Part shown: piece by piece, positions 1 through 8,131 of the stretch
How positions within the stretch are numbered: the stretch's first letter is position 1
Layout of the letters: every line of letters starts with the position of its first letter
DNA from: CAWCGU01 sp963795195
GTDB taxonomy: Bacteria; Actinomycetota; Thermoleophilia; Solirubrobacterales; 70-9
Assembly: GCA_963795195.1 (NCBI GenBank)
Contig: CAWCGU010000003.1
Location: 124,001 to 188,000 of the forward strand
Direction: 5' to 3'
DNA: 64,000 nt
Made by a program: the position numbers and the translations under genes
The notes under the pieces: model-generated
What the model saw: the letters and a program-made list of their open reading frames with translations, nothing else
What the model was told of the DNA's origin: nothing
Databases searched by the model: none

Positions 1-137
1 GTGACGAGGGCGAGGATCGGGTGATCGCCGGGTTCGGAAGCGAGAACTACGATCGGCTGGCCGCGGTCAAGGCCGAGTACGACCCCGGCAACATCCTCAA
101 CCTGCACCACGCCATTCGCCCGCTGGCGCCTGCCTGA
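1..137 (+). CDS. FAD-linked oxidase (berberine-type), C-terminal end, partial
   Basis: Only the last 44 or so codons are inside the window, read in the frame that starts at base 3 and stops with TGA at 135-137. The tail contains the pattern NYDRLAAVKAEYDPGN followed by a short N-x-x-I-x-P end. That is typical of the berberine-bridge (BBE) C-terminal segment of FAD-binding PCMH-type oxidoreductases, where it helps close the flavin and substrate pocket. The substrate cannot be told from this fragment. It is followed by a 122-base gap and then a fatty-acid oxidation gene with its own ribosome binding site, so the two are probably separate transcription units. Confidence 0.8.
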   Translation, partial: DEGEDRVIAGFGSENYDRLAAVKAEYDPGNILNLHHAIRPLAPA

Positions 138-259
138 GTCCCATCGCGGCCGACAACTCCTCGGCTGCCCGATAGCCTTCCGGCCCCGCCGGCCTCTGAC
201 TTTCGTTTCGGGGCGGGCTCAAGCTGACCCACGTCACTCACCGGAGGTAATTCCCAGGC

Positions 260-2257
260 ATGTTCGTCTCTAAGGCTGCAGTTGTCGGTGCCGGCACGAT
301 GGGAGGCGAGATCGCCCAACTGATCGCCGCCGCCGATATACCCGTGCTCCTCAAGGACATCGACCAGAAGTTCGTCGACCAGGGCCTGGAGAAGGCGCGC
401 GAGGTGACCAAGGGCGGACTCGACCGCCTGGTCGCGAAGGAGAAGCTCACTTCCGAGCAGGCCGACGCCCAGCTCGAGCAGCTGATGGGCCGGATCACCG
501 GGACCACCGACTACTCGGAGTTCGGCGACGTCGACTTCGTGATCGAGGCGGCGCCGGAGAAGATGGAGATCAAGCAGCAGGTGTTCGCCGAGCTCGACGC
601 GGTCACGCCGGGCGGCGCGATCCTCGCCTCGAACACCTCTTCACTGTCGATCACTGAGATGGCCGACGTGACGCTGCGGCCCGAGAAGGTCGTCGGCTTC
701 CACTTCTTCTACCCGGCGTCGGTGATGCCCTTGCTCGAGATCGTCGACGGCCTGCAGACCTCGCCGGAGACGCTGACCGCGGCTGTCAACTTCGCGATGG
801 CAATTCGCAAGCAGCCGATCACCTGTGGCGAGGTACCCGGCTTCGTCGTCAATCGCATCCTCAACTCGGCCGTCGGCGAGATCTGGAGGGCCCAGGAGGA
901 GGGCGGCCTCTCGATCAAGAAGATCGACGAGAGCGTCGCCGCGGCAAACGTCGCCCCGATGGGGCCGTTCATCCTCGTCGACCTGCTCGGCCTCGACACC
1001 GTGCTCCACGTCGCCGAGCATCTGCGCGAGTCCTATGGCGACCGCTTCTACGTCCACGAGGGGCACAAGAAGCTCGTCTCCGAAAAGAAGCTCGGTGCCA
1101 AGACGGGCGGCGACGGCTTCTACAAGGACGGCGAGCCGCAGATCCCAGGTGACGCCGATCCGCCCGATGATCTGGCCGACCTCTGGACCGCCAAGGCCTT
1201 CGTCGAGGCCTGCCTCGTGCTCGAGGAGGGTGCCTGCACGGTTCGCGAGATCGACCTCGGCCTGATGGCCGGAGCGGGGCTCGACCCCCGCCGCAACCTC
1301 TTCCCGCCGTTCTGGAAGGCCGATCTCGAAGGCCTGGACGCGACGCTCGAGCGCCTCGAGCGCCTCGAGGAGAAGCACGGCGAGCGCTTCGCACCGCCGG
1401 TGATTCTTCGGCGCCTGATAGCCCAGGGCAGGCTTGGGCTTAAGTCGGGCCAGGGTTTCTACGCCTACGCGCAGCCTGACGAAGGCGATCAGCCCGAGAA
1501 GGTCAAGCTCGAGACGCGCGGCGATGTTGCCATCGCCTGGCTTGCCAACCCGCCGATGAACGCAATTTCACCTGATGTGATTCGCGACCTCGGCGCCGTC
1601 TGGGAGAGGGTCAAGGCGTCCGGCGAAATCCGCGCGATGGTCATCGCCTCCTCGATGCCGGTCGTCTTCTCGGCCGGCGCAGATATCAAGGCGTTCACCC
1701 AGATGGACGAGGCCGGCGGCGAGAAGCTGATTCACGAGGGTCACGCTCTGCTGCGTGAGTTCGGTAGCAACCGGATCGCCACGGTCGCGGCCGTCAACGC
1801 GCTCGCATTCGGCGGGGGATGCGAGCTGGCGATGGCCTGCGACTTCCGGATTGTCGCCGAGTCGGCTGTCTTCGGCCAGCCGGAAATCAAGCTCGGGATC
1901 ATCCCCGGCTTCGGTGGCACCCAGCGGTTGCCTCGCCTCGTCGGCGAGTCAAAGGCCCTGGAAATGAACTTGATCGGCGACGCGGTGCTGGCCGGTGACG
2001 CCTACGCTCACGGCCTCGCCAACCAGATCGTGCCCGACCAGGAGCTCCTGGACAGCGCCCTGGCCTGGGCCGGGCGACTCGCTGGTCAGGCGCCGGTCGC
2101 CGTAGAGCAGATCAAGAACGTCTCGGCCAACGGTGACCTCGATGAGGGCATCGAGGCGGAGAAGGAGGGCTTCAAGACGGCCTTCAACTCCGAGGACGGC
2201 AAGGAGGGCATTTCGGCCTTCCTCGGCAAGCGCAAGGCGAACTTCCAGGGCAAGTGA
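260..2257 (+). CDS. Bifunctional 3-hydroxyacyl-CoA dehydrogenase / enoyl-CoA hydratase
   Basis: A 665-residue beta-oxidation enzyme that should hydrate enoyl-CoA and oxidise the 3-hydroxyacyl-CoA with NAD. Residues 1-185 form the Rossmann domain (GAGTMGG at 10-16, then the NTSS and GFHFFYP motifs carrying the catalytic Ser and His). About 187-400 are two 3HCDH C-terminal domains. About 420-660 are the crotonase domain (FGGGCELAMACD oxyanion-hole region and PEIKLGIIPGFGG with the catalytic Glu). The dehydrogenase comes first and the hydratase second, the reverse of E. coli FadB. The ATG at 260 has GGAGGT 12 bases upstream. The stop overlaps the GTG of the following sirtuin gene, so the two are translationally coupled. 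Confidence 0.95.
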   Translation: MFVSKAAVVGAGTMGGEIAQLIAAADIPVLLKDIDQKFVDQGLEKAREVTKGGLDRLVAKEKLTSEQADAQLEQLMGRITGTTDYSEFGDVDFVIEAAPEKMEIKQQVFAELDAVTPGGAILASNTSSLSITEMADVTLRPEKVVGFHFFYPASVMPLLEIVDGLQTSPETLTAAVNFAMAIRKQPITCGEVPGFVVNRILNSAVGEIWRAQEEGGLSIKKIDESVAAANVAPMGPFILVDLLGLDTVLHVAEHLRESYGDRFYVHEGHKKLVSEKKLGAKTGGDGFYKDGEPQIPGDADPPDDLADLWTAKAFVEACLVLEEGACTVREIDLGLMAGAGLDPRRNLFPPFWKADLEGLDATLERLERLEEKHGERFAPPVILRRLIAQGRLGLKSGQGFYAYAQPDEGDQPEKVKLETRGDVAIAWLANPPMNAISPDVIRDLGAVWERVKASGEIRAMVIASSMPVVFSAGADIKAFTQMDEAGGEKLIHEGHALLREFGSNRIATVAAVNALAFGGGCELAMACDFRIVAESAVFGQPEIKLGIIPGFGGTQRLPRLVGESKALEMNLIGDAVLAGDAYAHGLANQIVPDQELLDSALAWAGRLAGQAPVAVEQIKNVSANGDLDEGIEAEKEGFKTAFNSEDGKEGISAFLGKRKANFQGK

Positions 2258-3036
2258 CCCCGGCCCCCGCTGCTGGAGCAATCCGTCTCGCCGAGCTGAT
2301 CTCGGGGTCCCGTCGCACCGTAGCCCTGACCGGCGCCGGGATCTCGGTGCCTTCGGGGATCCCCGATTTCCGCAGCCCGGGCACCGGGATCTGGGAGAAC
2401 GTCGACCCGATGGAGGTCGCGCATATCGACGCCTTCCATCGCGACACTCCACGGTTTTGGAGCTTCTACCGGCCGCGTTTCGAGAAGCTCGGTGACAAGC
2501 AGCCGAACGAAGCCCATCGTGTGCTTGCGGAGCTCGAGCGCCGCGGTTTAGTGGAGGCCGTGATCACCCAGAACATCGACCGCCTGCACGCCAAGGCGGG
2601 CACGCGTGAGCTGATCGAGGTTCACGGCTCGATTGCCAGCTCCAGTTGCACGACCTGTGCGACGTCGTGGGCGCTCGAGGAGGTCGAGGCGCTGTTCGAC
2701 GAGGACGGTGTCGCCACGTGTACAGCCTGCATGGGAAAGGTCAAGCCTGACGTCGTGCTGTTCGGGGAGCTGCTTCCGGAGGCGGCGATGAATCGCGCTC
2801 GCGAGCTTGCCGAAGCGGCGGACCTGATGATCTGCGTCGGCTCTTCGCTGGAGGTCTACCCGGTCGCGGGGCTGCCGGCGCTGACCTTGGACGCGGGCGG
2901 CAAGCTCGCGATCGTGACCCAGGGGCCGACGCCTTATGACGGCGATGCGAAGGTGCGCCTGCAGGGCGACGTGGTTGTCGAGCTCAGCGCCGTGCTGGAC
3001 GCGCTCGGCGAGTTCAGCGAAACACTGAACGCCTGA
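2254..3036 (+). CDS. NAD-dependent protein deacylase, Sir2 family
   Basis: A 260-residue sirtuin that removes acyl groups from lysines using NAD. The sequence shows GAGISVPSGIPDFR (NAD binding), TQNIDRLH and the catalytic HG, two C-x2-C pairs for a structural zinc, and a GSSLEVYPVAGLP segment. It starts at GTG 2254, overlapping the stop of the upstream beta-oxidation gene by 4 bases. Sirtuins commonly regulate acyl-CoA enzymes by deacylation, so a link to its neighbour or to the acyl-CoA synthetase at 34.9 kb is plausible inference. Full length for a class U/III bacterial sirtuin. Confidence 0.95.
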   Translation: MTPAPAAGAIRLAELISGSRRTVALTGAGISVPSGIPDFRSPGTGIWENVDPMEVAHIDAFHRDTPRFWSFYRPRFEKLGDKQPNEAHRVLAELERRGLVEAVITQNIDRLHAKAGTRELIEVHGSIASSSCTTCATSWALEEVEALFDEDGVATCTACMGKVKPDVVLFGELLPEAAMNRARELAEAADLMICVGSSLEVYPVAGLPALTLDAGGKLAIVTQGPTPYDGDAKVRLQGDVVVELSAVLDALGEFSETLNA

Positions 3037-3043
3037 CCGGCAG

Positions 3044-3931
3044 CTAGCGCGTGCCGAGGATGCGACGGCGGCGCAGGACGCGCTCGCTGAGCTTGAGGCC
3101 GTCGACGATCGCAACGGAGCTGATATCGCTCAGCGATCCGGCGGCCGCCTCATCCGCCGCGGCCGCGATCTCGTCGCGAAGCTCGTCGAGCGCCTCGAGG
3201 TCGCGAAGCTCGTCCCCGCTGACGCCCTCAGGCACGTCGGAGAGCAGCGCCTCGACGCCGGCTCGCAGCTGCATCGCCGCCTCGCGCGGCCGGCTTTGGT
3301 CGAGGTCGAGCCGCGCTCGCAGCAGCAGGGTCTCGAAGGGTGAGACCTGGTCCTTGGCGCCAAGCACCGACGCCACTCGTTCCTGCGGGCGCAGCGAATC
3401 GGCCCAGCCGCTTCGTCGGCCGCCGATCTCGGAGGGAACGCGCAGCGCCTGAGTCCAGGTGCCGTCAGCGACCTGGAGCCCGGATCCGAAGCCGACGCGA
3501 ACCGCGCTCGCCTTCTGTGGGGTGACCTCCTGAAGGTAGGGATCCATGGACGCCGCCCGCTGGGCGTGGATGGCGCGGTTGAGCATTGTCACGCCTTCGT
3601 CGATAAACGAGCTCAGGCCCTCCGTGTTCCCCTTCAGCCCGGCCAGCCACTCGGCCGCCTCGGTCGCACTCATCGGCCGCCTCGACTGCACCGCGCTGAG
3701 CCTGGTTGCCGTCAGCGCCTCCGGTACATCTTCGCCAGCGTCTGTCGGGCGGGGTTTACGCGTAAAGAAGCGGGTTCGCTTTGGCGGCGCGCCGATCGTC
3801 GTGACCACCAGCACCGCCTCGGGCTCGGCTTCGGGAGCGGGGCGGATCAAGTAGCGGCCGACGTCGAGCCCGGTCTCCCCGGGAAGCTCGAGCTGCAGGA
3901 AGGGAAAGTGCTGTTCCGCGGTCTCGCTCAC
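3044..3931 (-). CDS. Conserved hypothetical protein
   Basis: A 295-residue soluble protein with no recognisable catalytic motif. The N-terminal third is rich in beta-strand patterns, the middle is mixed, and the last 80 residues are strongly helical and acidic/alanine-rich (an EALDELRDEIAAAADEAA stretch), ending in a basic tail. There is no signal peptide or membrane segment. It lies 18 bases downstream of the large peptidoglycan hydrolase gene on the same strand and is probably co-transcribed with it. A role related to cell-wall turnover is possible only by association. Its 3' end faces the sirtuin gene. Confidence 0.7.
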   Translation of the reverse strand: MSETAEQHFPFLQLELPGETGLDVGRYLIRPAPEAEPEAVLVVTTIGAPPKRTRFFTRKPRPTDAGEDVPEALTATRLSAVQSRRPMSATEAAEWLAGLKGNTEGLSSFIDEGVTMLNRAIHAQRAASMDPYLQEVTPQKASAVRVGFGSGLQVADGTWTQALRVPSEIGGRRSGWADSLRPQERVASVLGAKDQVSPFETLLLRARLDLDQSRPREAAMQLRAGVEALLSDVPEGVSGDELRDLEALDELRDEIAAAADEAAAGSLSDISSVAIVDGLKLSERVLRRRRILGTR

Positions 3932-3949
3932 GCGGCGGCCGGCCGGAAG

Positions 3950-6412
3950 CTAATCGCCGGAGTGCGCTTCGCTGCCGCGGCGACCATCACCCGCGGGCAG
4001 GGCGGCGTCGGAGACTTCGGTGGGCACCTCGGGGTTGTCGATCTCAGCGATGCGATCGATCAGCCTGATCCACTGGTCGGGCTTGAGCAGGCGCACAAAC
4101 TGCCGGCCGGTTTCCTCGGGTGTCGCGGCCGGCGTGTAGCCGAGGTGGATGTGATCGTGATGATCGCCCATCGCGAAGCTGGGGCCGCCCAACGACATCA
4201 GGGAGATCAGCTGGGCGGGACGCATCGTGCCCTGCAGGCGCATCAGCTGCTGAAGCACCGCTTCGGTGATCGAGCCCGAGCCCTGGTGACCGAGGATCGG
4301 GATGCCGTTGACGGCGGCGATGTCGATCGCGTTGCCGGAAGAATGGGCTGAGACGCCGCCGGCCGTCGTGTAGTAGCTGTGGCCGCACTTCAGCGAGGTG
4401 ACCGTGAGCCGGAAGCCGGACTCCGCGAGGTACTCCATCGCCGCGAGGATGCGGCGGTTGATCTGGCCGCTCGCGATGTCCTGGCGGCCGCACTCGTAGA
4501 TCTCGAAGCGCGGATCGGCGAGCACGCGGCGCTCGAGCTGCTCCTGGCTCATCAGCAGGATCTGGCTGACCGTCGCGCCCCGGTTGAAGGTGAAGGGGTT
4601 CTGGCCGATCGCACGGTAGATGGCGGTCGACTCGAGCAGCTTCCAGCCGTCGAGGATCGGCTTGGGGTCGATCGCGGGTGCCCCGCGGCCGGTCGGGCGG
4701 ATCGCGAAGTTGATGTGGGGCGCGAGCTCGTCGACGTCGTCCTGCTTCGAGCCGACGCGACCGAGGACGGTTCCGGCGACGACCTCCGAGCCTTCCTGCA
4801 GGGGATGCAGGTTCATCGTGTCCGCGTCGAACTCGAGAACGCCGCCGAGGTAGGCCTTGACGGTCTCGTAGCCGGGCAGGTTCTCGCCGAGCAGGGCGTC
4901 GAGCTGGCCGGTCAGGCTCGCTTCCTCGATGTTTCGGGGACGCTCGGGAAGGGCGTAGATGCGCTCACGGGCGTCTTCGGTGTTGGCGACCTCGTCGGAG
5001 GGCGCAGATGCCGCGGCCGGCGTCTCCGCCTGCCGGCGGCTGCTGCCGCCCGTCGCAGAAGCGGTCGGCGCCTTGTCGTCGTCGCCCGGGCTGACCAGCT
5101 GGAAGTCCTCGGAGGAGAGCTCGCGCTCGCGGGGGACGGGGTAGACCCTTGAGACCTCGCCGAGCCGGGCGTAGGTGAAGCGGTTGCCGTAGACGTCCTG
5201 GAGGACGATGTAGCGGCCCAGCTCGGGGTCGTTGCCGATCTCCTTGACGATCCCGTCGTTGACCGCGACAACCGGGGCGCCCTCTCGTGAGTAGATGTTG
5301 ATGCCGCGGCGGGTCGGTGAGCCGGTGATCACGTCGGCGACGTTGCCGGTGCCGCCGCCGCCTGAGGCGCGCCGAGCCGCCTGGCGCTCGGAGATGTCGT
5401 CGGCGTAGCGCGCCGGGGCCGCGATCGGGAAGTGGGCGCCTTCGGTCAGACCGGTCAGGGAACCGACCAGGTCGTCGGGCAGGCGCTGGTACTCGTTTGC
5501 GTAGCCGAGCACCATGTCGACGTACCAGTCGGCATGGTTGTAGGCGAAGATTGCCGTCCGCAGATCGTCCTCCGCGCCCGCGGCCTTGAGGTAGCGGCCA
5601 GCGGCGCAGATCGCGTCAACCGGGTTGTAGGGGTCCTTCTTACCGTCGTTGTTGGCGTCGACTCCGTAGGCCTCCCAGCTTGAGGGGATGAACTGCATCC
5701 AGCCCATCGCGCCGGCGCTGGAGACGTTCAGGTTCGTCCCGAAGGCAGTCTCGATCTTGTTGATCGAGGCCAGGATCTGCCACGGGATCCCGTACTCGGT
5801 GCCGCATGCCTGATAGATCGGCAGCAGGAATGGCGGGATCTCGAAGGAGTCGATCATGAAGTTGGGGACGCCGATCGGCGTCGGGCCGAAGTCGGCGATC
5901 GTCACAGTCGGGTTCGAGCGCGTCGGCGTCCCGTCGTCCTGGCGCACCGGGGGCGGTTCGATGCCGCCGTCCTCGGGCCCGACGCCGCCGCTGCCGTTGC
6001 CGGTCCCCTCGCTTTCAGGCGGGGTGTCGCTGCCGTCGACGCCACCCTCGCTCGGGCCGCGCGAGCCATCCGGTCCTATCTGGCCGGTGATCGGCCCGCG
6101 GCCGGGGCGGCCACCGTCATTCCCGGGTTCAGACGGCGCCGGGGGCGCGTTGTACTCATCGCCGTCGAGCGGGCTGCTGCAGCCCGGGTCGGCGAGGTCA
6201 ACGGCGCCGTCGCCGTCGTCGTCACCGAGGTTGGCGCAGGCGGGCAGCACGCCGGCACCGATGTCGGGGAGCTCGGTGCCGCCGGGAAGGTTGATGCTGA
6301 CGCCGGATTCGCCGATGCCGATCAGGCCGCCCTGCGCGGCGTTGACCGCGCCAGCGCCAACGGCGATGCCGAGGACGGCCAGAGAAATGACGAATAGGAG
6401 TCTTGATTTCAT
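3950..6412 (-). CDS. Secreted multidomain peptidoglycan hydrolase (lytic transglycosylase, M23-like, M15-like)
   Basis: An 820-residue exported protein. Residues 1-26 are a signal peptide. C59 to C78 form a calcium-loop motif (DDDGDGAVDLADPGC), followed by a Pro/Gly-rich linker to about 170. About 185-320 is an SLT lytic transglycosylase domain with the probable catalytic Glu in INKIETAFG (E223) and the AGAMGWMQFIPSSW signature. About 371-425 and 537-590 look like two halves of an M23/LytM fold split by a disordered insert; the first zinc His/Asp are not evident, so this part may be non-catalytic. About 650-760 has SAHSSGNAIDI and a DHIHLGY end, consistent with an M15-like zinc peptidase. It probably cuts both glycan and peptide bonds during wall growth. 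Confidence 0.88.
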   Translation of the reverse strand: MKSRLLFVISLAVLGIAVGAGAVNAAQGGLIGIGESGVSINLPGGTELPDIGAGVLPACANLGDDDGDGAVDLADPGCSSPLDGDEYNAPPAPSEPGNDGGRPGRGPITGQIGPDGSRGPSEGGVDGSDTPPESEGTGNGSGGVGPEDGGIEPPPVRQDDGTPTRSNPTVTIADFGPTPIGVPNFMIDSFEIPPFLLPIYQACGTEYGIPWQILASINKIETAFGTNLNVSSAGAMGWMQFIPSSWEAYGVDANNDGKKDPYNPVDAICAAGRYLKAAGAEDDLRTAIFAYNHADWYVDMVLGYANEYQRLPDDLVGSLTGLTEGAHFPIAAPARYADDISERQAARRASGGGGTGNVADVITGSPTRRGINIYSREGAPVVAVNDGIVKEIGNDPELGRYIVLQDVYGNRFTYARLGEVSRVYPVPRERELSSEDFQLVSPGDDDKAPTASATGGSSRRQAETPAAASAPSDEVANTEDARERIYALPERPRNIEEASLTGQLDALLGENLPGYETVKAYLGGVLEFDADTMNLHPLQEGSEVVAGTVLGRVGSKQDDVDELAPHINFAIRPTGRGAPAIDPKPILDGWKLLESTAIYRAIGQNPFTFNRGATVSQILLMSQEQLERRVLADPRFEIYECGRQDIASGQINRRILAAMEYLAESGFRLTVTSLKCGHSYYTTAGGVSAHSSGNAIDIAAVNGIPILGHQGSGSITEAVLQQLMRLQGTMRPAQLISLMSLGGPSFAMGDHHDHIHLGYTPAATPEETGRQFVRLLKPDQWIRLIDRIAEIDNPEVPTEVSDAALPAGDGRRGSEAHSGD

Positions 6413-6493
6413 CCCTGCGCCCCCAGACAGAAGCGGTATCGCTCAGTCCTCCTCCGGGACTGCAGACGATTCCCCCGTCCGCGGGCTGCGAGA

Positions 6494-6522
6494 AAGCTAC
6501 TTGGTAGTTGGGAGCTTTGCAA
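6494..6522 (-). promoter_or_regulatory. Candidate promoter and upstream palindrome for the peptidoglycan hydrolase gene
   Basis: Reading leftward, TTGCAA (6522-6517) and TAGCTT (6499-6494) are separated by 17 bases, about 80 bases ahead of the ATG at 6412. A perfect 12-base palindrome, TTCAGGCCTGAA at 6532-6543, sits just upstream of the -35 position and could be an operator. The whole 6413-6726 stretch has no convincing gene. Confidence 0.35.
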
Positions 6523-6726
6523 CGTTGAACCTTCAGGCCTGAACGGTCTGTGGCATCGAAACATACCCGGGGCGGGCGGACCGATGCGGTCAGTGCCCGT
6601 TCATTGCACGACAGATGTGACTTTCTATCGGCATCGGCGCGGTCCCTTTGAAGCCCGTCATTCAGAAACTGGACGGCCGCCTGCGCCGGGCTCGGCCATG
6701 GATCGGTCCCGGCTAAGCTCAGCGCG

Positions 6727-7053
6727 ATGGACGGCGAGCAAGACGACGGACTGCGCGAGCGACTCGGCAAGGTCGGGGAGGGCGCGATCGGTGACGTTGC
6801 CCAGGCGATCCTGGACAACCCGATCCTCAGCCAGGCACTCTCGACGGCACTCGGTGCCGGCGAGCGCGCGATGCAGGCGCAGCGGTCGGCGATGAACGCA
6901 CTCAATGTGCCCCAGGCCACGGACCTCGAGCGGCTCGAGCGGCGTCTGAGGTCGATCTCAGAGCGTGTCGAGGGCATTGAGGACCGCATCGACGACCTCG
7001 GCGACGAGATCGCCTCGGTGCGGCGAAGCACCGCCGGCTCGAAGACCGACTAG
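6727..7053 (+). CDS. Small coiled-coil protein, phasin-like
   Basis: A 108-residue protein. An N-terminal amphipathic helix region (ILDNPILSQALSTALGAGERAMQAQRSAMNALNVP) is followed by a heptad-patterned coiled coil (LERLERRLRSISERVEGIEDRIDDL). This layout resembles polyhydroxyalkanoate granule-associated phasins (PhaF/PhaI type), in which the first part coats lipid inclusions and the coiled coil oligomerises. It is similar in style to the gene at 7745. The assignment rests on pattern only, and a different coiled-coil scaffold role is possible. It converges on the phosphorylase gene with a 4-base overlap. Confidence 0.7.
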   Translation: MDGEQDDGLRERLGKVGEGAIGDVAQAILDNPILSQALSTALGAGERAMQAQRSAMNALNVPQATDLERLERRLRSISERVEGIEDRIDDLGDEIASVRRSTAGSKTD

Positions 7054-7739
7054 CCCTCCCGCGACGGCGCGTCGAGATTGCCCATGGCTGCGAGTGCCGC
7101 TCGGGCGGCGCTGAGCGAGGAGCTTTCGAGGACGTCGTCGCGGATCTGACTGCCGTCGGCTGCCGCGGCGACGACCAGGATCGCCGCGGCTGCGATGCCG
7201 ATATCCGGGGCGAGCGCGAGCAGGGGCGCCGTGGTGAGGTCGACGGCGATCGCACCCTCCGTGAGCGTTTTATCGGCCTCCGGCAGCAGGTCCATTGTCG
7301 CCACAATGCCCTCCCGCGCGTCATCCAGTCCGGCGAGAGCACCCTCCGTAAGTGCGCCGTTGCCTTCGAGCACTCCTGAGCGCCCCAGGGCAGCGGAGGT
7401 TCCGTCCAGCGCCATCGCGCCCCGGATCACGACCAGGTCCCCAGGTGCCAGCCCCGGCTGGATCGCCACGCAGGTCCCGATTCGCACCGCCCGCTTGACT
7501 CCGAGTGCCGCGAGCTCACGAAGCACCACGGCTGTGCTGGGGCCGCCGATCCCGGTCGACTGCACGGTCAGGGGCGCCCCGGCGTGCGCCTCCCCGTAGT
7601 ACCCCCAGAGCCCGCGATGGTGGTTGCTCATCAGGGGGCCCTCGATCAACGCCACGGCGAGCGCCATCGCGCGGGCCGGATCACCCGGGAGCAGGGCGTC
7701 CTTCGCAATTGGGGCGGTGGGTCGCAGATAAGCTGTCAC
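7050..7739 (-). CDS. Purine/uridine phosphorylase family protein
   Basis: A 229-residue nucleoside phosphorylase of the PNP_UDP_1 superfamily. It shows LRPTAPIAKDALLPGDPARA at the N-terminus (phosphate-binding GDP loop), HRGLWGYYGEAHAG, the STGIGGPSTAVVLREL nucleotide loop and a VRIGTCVAI strand typical of the family. It should cleave a nucleoside with phosphate into base and (deoxy)ribose-1-phosphate. The base preference cannot be read reliably. The start is GTG at 7739, supported by the conserved N-terminal block. Only 5 bases separate it from the GTG of the divergent gene at 7745, so its promoter must lie inside that gene. Confidence 0.88.
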   Translation of the reverse strand: MTAYLRPTAPIAKDALLPGDPARAMALAVALIEGPLMSNHHRGLWGYYGEAHAGAPLTVQSTGIGGPSTAVVLRELAALGVKRAVRIGTCVAIQPGLAPGDLVVIRGAMALDGTSAALGRSGVLEGNGALTEGALAGLDDAREGIVATMDLLPEADKTLTEGAIAVDLTTAPLLALAPDIGIAAAAILVVAAAADGSQIRDDVLESSSLSAARAALAAMGNLDAPSREG

Positions 7740-7744
7740 TTGCA

Positions 7745-8131
7745 GTGAGCGAGCAGCCTACGGGTGAAAAGGGCGGCCTCTCCGAGAGTCTTCGGGCCGC
7801 GATAGAGCGCACTCTCGAGGCGACCGGGCGATCGGCCTCGGATGCTCGCGAGCGCGCGGAGGCCCTCGTTGGCGAGGTCAACACGCCGGCGCCGGCCGAT
7901 CTGCGCCAGCGGGCCGAGGAATTGCTCGACGAGGTTGCCCGTCTGGGACAGGAGACCGGAGAGCGGTTCGCGCAGCGAGGGCGCGATGCGCGCGAGGCCG
8001 TCGCTCGCAGGGTTGACGAGATCAGGCCGGCAAGCGAACCCGAACTGCAGCGTGTCGCCGAGCAGCTGGCTGAGCTCGAGCGGCGCGTCGAGGTTCTCGA
8101 GGGCGAACCTAAACCTGACGCAGAGGGTTAG
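7745..8131 (+). CDS. Phasin-like helical protein
   Basis: A 128-residue, almost entirely helical and highly charged protein (for example RAAIERTLEATGRSASDARE, then repeated Arg/Glu heptads to a LAELERRVEVLEGEP coiled coil). There is no transmembrane segment. I place the start at GTG 7745 because upstream codons in the same frame look like antisense of the phosphorylase. It is followed directly, with no spacer, by the ATG of the epimerase gene at 8132, so it is the first gene of a lipid-type operon (epimerase, acyltransferase, SCP2). A lipid-inclusion or membrane-surface role is inferred. Confidence 0.7.
   Translation: MSEQPTGEKGGLSESLRAAIERTLEATGRSASDARERAEALVGEVNTPAPADLRQRAEELLDEVARLGQETGERFAQRGRDAREAVARRVDEIRPASEPELQRVAEQLAELERRVEVLEGEPKPDAEG

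Noticed and set aside
6413..6726. c-di-AMP (ydaO) riboswitch before the wall hydrolase
   Set aside because: Such switches often precede wall hydrolases in actinobacteria, but the conserved core sequences could not be found. Only simple hairpins are present, including one with GGAGGA in its loop.
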